This document shows, in pieces, positions 22,008 through 25,403 of a stretch of 25,403 nucleotides of DNA. The stretch covers positions 1 through 25,403 of the forward strand of contig CAYXIO010000057.1 of the NCBI GenBank assembly GCA_964465125.1, read 5' to 3'. Positions within the stretch are counted from its first letter, which is position 1; the number at the start of each line of letters is the position of its first letter. The notes below the pieces were generated by a model. It was given only the letters and a program-made list of their open reading frames with translations, was not told the origin of the DNA and made no database searches. Source of the stretch: CAYOHG01 sp964465125 (GTDB taxonomy: Bacteria > Planctomycetota > Phycisphaerae > UBA1845 > Fen-1342). The translations under genes and the position numbers were made by a program.

Positions 22008-25000
22008 CCCGCGCCTCCGGCCGGGGCGACGCGGGAGCCCGCCAGCCGGTTGAGGGCCTTGCTGCAAGCAAACTGCATGTCTTCCAGGTATCCCACCACC
22101 GCTCCGCTCGCATCCAGGAACAGCACGTCGATGTGCACCTCGGGAGGCGCCGCGGTGATCACCCGCATCTCGCAGCGAATGTCGCCCTTCATCTGCGGCG
22201 CCAGCCGCCAGTAGCGGCCGAAACGCGCCGGCAGCGGCGTCATGTCGTGATAGCCGCGCAGCCAGAGAATCAGCATCTGCAAGCTGCCGTCAACCACCAC
22301 CGGATCCACCAGCCAGGAGCCCTGCGGGGCACGCGCCAGGCAGCGCTGCGGCGACGACGGCGAAAGCCGCGCGATCATCCCGTTGGCGCCGAACTCCAGC
22401 ACCTCTTCGATGCACGCGAACAGCGGTCCGTGAAACAGCCAACGCTCGTACGACTCGTCGATCGTCAGCGGATAGGCCCGCGCAGACTCGATCCTCAAGC
22501 GGTTCAGCGGCGGAATCGGCGTCGGCCCGCGGCGCAGCTCGGCGGTCGCGGTGTAGTGCATGCGCGGGCGCGATCCGCCCAGCAGCTCGACGCGCAGGTC
22601 GACAAACATCCCCTCGCCGCTGCGCGGTCGAGGCGTCGCGACGACGCGAAGCACGCCCTTGCCGTGCTCCAGCACAACGCCGTTGAGCACCCGCAGCTCG
22701 ACCAGGCTGGTCAGGTTGTACTCGAGCCAGCCGGCCGTCGCGACCTCGGCCACAAGCTCGGCCACCATCGCCATCGGCATCACCGGCTTGCCGTCGAGCT
22801 TGTGGTCGTCGAGATAAAGATCCTCGCTGACCTCCAGGTCGCGGTGCAGCTCGATCGAGCCGTCGCTGTTGCGTGTGAGTTGCGCCCCGCCAATCAGCAA
22901 CGGACAGGACGGCTTGGCGCCGCCGGCGGCGGGTTCAGCCGAGGACGACCCCCCGGCGCGGGCGTGCTTGAGCGGACCCCCGAAGACGACCTCGGCTTCG
23001 TCCTTGCGCCCGCGGAGAATCTCTTCGGCCATCGCCACGCATCCGCCGCGGCGCGAGACCATCTGCACGCCGGCGGCGGCGAACTGGGCCGCCAGCTCGG
23101 GCGAGACCATTCCGCTGTGCCCCGCCGACTCCCACGGACCCCAATTCAGCGCGCAGACCCGCGCCGCCCAGCGGACGTTCAGCCAGCCCGCGAGCTTGTT
23201 GAGCACCTCATTGGCGGCGGAGTAGTCCGCCTGCCCGCGATTGCCATAGCGCGCCGAAACCGAAGAGAACAAGTACAGGAATTTCAGCGTGTCCGGCCGC
23301 AGCCGGCTCACGAGCGCGAAGACGCCGTCGAGCTTCGGGCTCACGACTCGCTCGAACGATTCAAGCGTCTTGTCGCGCAGGAACTTGTCCTCGGTGACGC
23401 CGGCGCCGTGCAGCACGCCGTCGATGCGCCCGAAGCGCGCGTACAGATCGTCCAGCACGGCGCCGAAACGCGCCGGGTCGGCCACGTCCACGCTGAAATA
23501 ATGCACCGTAGCGCCGGCCTCACGCATCGCCGCGATATTCTGGCGCATCTCGCGGTCGGCCATCAGCCGGCGGTAGACCTGCTCGACGACGGCGGGAGTG
23601 GCTTTCTGACCGCTGGCGCTGACCTGCTTCATCAGCACCGCCTTCACGTCCCGCGGAAGAACCAGCGCCGCCGTCTCCCGATCTTCGCTCTCCGCCGGAA
23701 GCGGCGAGCGACCCGCCAGCAGCAGCACGGGCTTGAATCGCCGGGCGAGCTCAATCGCGATGTCGGCGGTGATGCCGCGGGCGCCGCCGGTCATCAGCAC
23801 GACCGAACCCGGTTCGAGCTGGAACGACTCCGCGCGATCCACGACCGAACTGGTCTCCGGCAGCACGCACACGCGCCGCCCGCCAAGATGTCCCACCTCA
23901 ACGAGCGGATCGTCGGAGCAAAGCTCGCTCCACAGCGTTGTCGCGATGAGTTCGGATGCAGCGCTGAATCCGAAATCGACCACGCGGCAGCGCACGTCTT
24001 CCCACTCGCGCGCCAGCGCCTTGACGAACCCGCAGACGCCGCCGTGTACGGGATTCAGGCGTTCGGCGTCGGCCGGGGCGGTTCCGAAGCTGCCACCCAT
24101 GCGCGTCGCGACGAGGACGCGACCGCCGGCTTCGCGCAATTCGGCTTCGAGCGCCTGGCAAAGATGGAAGAGCCCATGCAGCTCGCGGTTGAGCGCCGGG
24201 CGCCAGCGGGTCGGTTCCGTTTCACGCAGCTCAGGCTCGTCCGCCAGCGGCGCCAGATAGACCAGCGCCCCAGGACGGCCGATGCGCTTGCGCACATTTT
24301 CAAGTGCGGTGCGGACCGCGGCGGCGTCCGCCAGGTCGAGCGTCGCGCGCCCGATCACGGCATGGGTCGTGCCGTTCTGCCTGAGTGTTTCCGCCAGACG
24401 GGCCGCGACGCCGGTCCCGTCATCCACGATCAGTACCGCACCGGTCGGCAGCGTCGCGCCGGAGCCGCTGCGAGGAGAATCGACGACCTGCAAGGTCAGT
24501 CGCGCAACCCGTTCGAAGGCGGATTGCGGCTCGGCTGCTGGGGTTGCCTCAGCTTTATTGCCGGCCGCTCCCGATTTTCCCGAGGAGCCGCTCCGTTCGA
24601 CTATCCAGGCGACAATTGCCTTGAGCGTCTTGAGCTTCGAGAGCTCCTCGATCTGGCCGTCGCCTTGCTTGGCCTCAGGCAGCGTCCCGTTTTTCTGAAG
24701 CGTCCCGATGATCTCGATCCGCTTGATCGAGTCGATGCCCAGGTCCGCCTCGAGGTCCAGCTCGGGATCGAGCATCTCAGGCGGGTAGCCGGTGCGATCG
24801 CTGACCACCGCGACAAGGCTCTTGGTCAACGAGTCGGCTTTGAGCGCGCCGCCGGCCGCCGGTGCCGGCGCGGACGCGACGACCGCGGGAGCTGGAGCGG
24901 GAACCGGCGCAGGAGCCGTGGCCACCGGCTTGGGAGCTGCGGCCGAAGCGGGCGCGGGCGCCGGCGCCTTCGCGACCGGAGCAGGTGCCGACGGCGGCGA

Positions 25001-25403
25001 AACCGGAGCCGTGGTCGCTTGCGGGGCCGGAGGTGCGTACGCCACTTGCTGCGGCGCGGGGACCACCACCGGCATCATGGGCTGCGCCTGGACCTCCACG
25101 AACGGGCCGCCTGACTGCGCCGCGCCACCCTGGAGGTACGCGAGCATGACCGAGCGCTGCGTTTCAAGGAACCGCGCCATGACCTGCTGGTAGCCGCCCA
25201 TCACCGCATCGACTTCGGAGCCATTGACGGCCGGCGTCATCGCCGGGGGACGTACCGCCACCGGCGCCGCCGACGGACGGGACGGAGCGATGGCCGCCGG
25301 CGGCGGCGTGGGAACGCCGTCGACCCAGGCGGCGGGCGCTGCCGCGGCGGGGTGAACGGGCGGATTGTCCGCCAGTCGACCTCCCAGCGCCGGCGGCGCC
25401 GCC
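22004..25403 (-). CDS. Type I polyketide synthase protein, visible part ACP-KR-DH (5' partial)
   Basis: The frame is open through the right edge (first full codon at 25402), so the N-terminus is off-window; 1132 residues are visible. In the order seen: an Ala/Pro-rich linker with a helix (about 70-90, MARFLETQRSVMLAYL); carrier domain with Ser225 in LGIDSIK; long Ala/Pro linker before it; ketoreductase with its structural half (about 320-520) and catalytic Rossmann half (LMTGGARGIT at 536-545, FSSVSA, Tyr727 in ADYSAANEVLNK); dehydratase double hot-dog with His867 in the perfect HxxxGxxxxP motif and Asp1038 in DGSLQ. By analogy with PfaA/HglE-type proteins, a KS-AT pair should lie upstream. 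The GTG at 25261 is not a real start. The stop overlaps the next PKS gene by four bases (ATGA), which indicates coupled, matched production of the two synthase proteins. Confidence 0.88.
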   Translation of the reverse strand, partial: AAPPALGGRLADNPPVHPAAAAPAAWVDGVPTPPPAAIAPSRPSAAPVAVRPPAMTPAVNGSEVDAVMGGYQQVMARFLETQRSVMLAYLQGGAAQSGGPFVEVQAQPMMPVVVPAPQQVAYAPPAPQATTAPVSPPSAPAPVAKAPAPAPASAAAPKPVATAPAPVPAPAPAVVASAPAPAAGGALKADSLTKSLVAVVSDRTGYPPEMLDPELDLEADLGIDSIKRIEIIGTLQKNGTLPEAKQGDGQIEELSKLKTLKAIVAWIVERSGSSGKSGAAGNKAEATPAAEPQSAFERVARLTLQVVDSPRSGSGATLPTGAVLIVDDGTGVAARLAETLRQNGTTHAVIGRATLDLADAAAVRTALENVRKRIGRPGALVYLAPLADEPELRETEPTRWRPALNRELHGLFHLCQALEAELREAGGRVLVATRMGGSFGTAPADAERLNPVHGGVCGFVKALAREWEDVRCRVVDFGFSAASELIATTLWSELCSDDPLVEVGHLGGRRVCVLPETSSVVDRAESFQLEPGSVVLMTGGARGITADIAIELARRFKPVLLLAGRSPLPAESEDRETAALVLPRDVKAVLMKQVSASGQKATPAVVEQVYRRLMADREMRQNIAAMREAGATVHYFSVDVADPARFGAVLDDLYARFGRIDGVLHGAGVTEDKFLRDKTLESFERVVSPKLDGVFALVSRLRPDTLKFLYLFSSVSARYGNRGQADYSAANEVLNKLAGWLNVRWAARVCALNWGPWESAGHSGMVSPELAAQFAAAGVQMVSRRGGCVAMAEEILRGRKDEAEVVFGGPLKHARAGGSSSAEPAAGGAKPSCPLLIGGAQLTRNSDGSIELHRDLEVSEDLYLDDHKLDGKPVMPMAMVAELVAEVATAGWLEYNLTSLVELRVLNGVVLEHGKGVLRVVATPRPRSGEGMFVDLRVELLGGSRPRMHYTATAELRRGPTPIPPLNRLRIESARAYPLTIDESYERWLFHGPLFACIEEVLEFGANGMIARLSPSSPQRCLARAPQGSWLVDPVVVDGSLQMLILWLRGYHDMTPLPARFGRYWRLAPQMKGDIRCEMRVITAAPPEVHIDVLFLDASGAVVGYLEDMQFACSKALNRLAGSRVAPAGGAG
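22014..22018 (-). promoter_or_regulatory. Ribosome binding site deciding the PKS start
   Basis: GGAGG on the minus strand, six bases before the ATG at 22007 and within the end of the upstream PKS gene. With the ATGA overlap it argues for 22007 rather than an earlier in-frame start. Confidence 0.6.

Noticed and set aside
22133..25114. 993-codon plus-strand open frame opposite the KR-containing PKS
   Set aside because: Arg/His-rich composition, no domain, and it lies fully antisense to strong ACP, KR and DH motifs.
11827..25403. Ladderane or anammox-type lipid cluster
   Set aside because: Radical SAM, ACP and PKS-like genes have been proposed for ladderanes, but nothing in the window points to an anammox organism and the gene set is too generic for that claim.

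Overview
The window comes from a high-GC bacterial genome. I infer Planctomycetota, possibly near Phycisphaerae, with moderate confidence. The inference rests on paired alkaline-phosphatase-superfamily phosphodiesterases, secreted thrombospondin-type-3 proteins with a C-terminal sorting-like tail, and an iterative type I PKS of the PUFA/heterocyst-glycolipid/enediyne kind. Myxococcota cannot be excluded from this sequence alone. No rRNA, tRNA, CRISPR or mobile element is visible. Nearly all the DNA is coding.

Left part, plus strand (1-4648): the 3' part of a type I phosphodiesterase, a 63-residue ribbon-helix-helix-like protein, a three-helix membrane protein and, after an 86-base gap, a GAF plus SpoIIE/RsbU-type PP2C phosphatase. 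A 149-base convergent gap (4649-4797) holds an imperfect 28-base direct repeat.

Middle part, minus strand (4798-11665): two adjacent tandem duplications in the order A-A'-B-B'. Read in the direction of transcription, there are two exported alpha/beta hydrolases (start 11665, then 10329) followed by two large exported proteins (start 9251, then 6921). The large proteins have a WD/kelch-like beta-rich body, thrombospondin type 3 calcium-binding repeats and a shared C-G-F-G/transmembrane/Arg C-terminus.

Right part, minus strand (11827-25403): a tightly packed operon that enters from beyond the right edge. Its order is a PKS protein (visible part ACP-KR-DH), a second PKS protein (KS-AT-ACP-DH-phosphopantetheinyl transferase), a free-standing acyl carrier protein, a type I phosphodiesterase, an alpha/beta hydrolase and a B12-type radical SAM enzyme. 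Two junctions are ATGA overlaps, one is a 14-base overlap, one a 15-base gap and one a 95-base gap holding two strong hairpins. The operon probably ends at a hairpin at 11728-11764.

Working model (inference): the two PKS proteins build a beta-hydroxy/unsaturated acyl or polyketide chain iteratively. The built-in PPTase activates the carrier domains, and the free ACP carries or hands off the chain. The hydrolase and phosphodiesterase release it or process a head group, and the radical SAM enzyme modifies the chain (methylation, cyclisation or C-C bond formation). No enoyl reductase is visible. This is a candidate uncharacterised specialised-lipid pathway. The product cannot be deduced from sequence.
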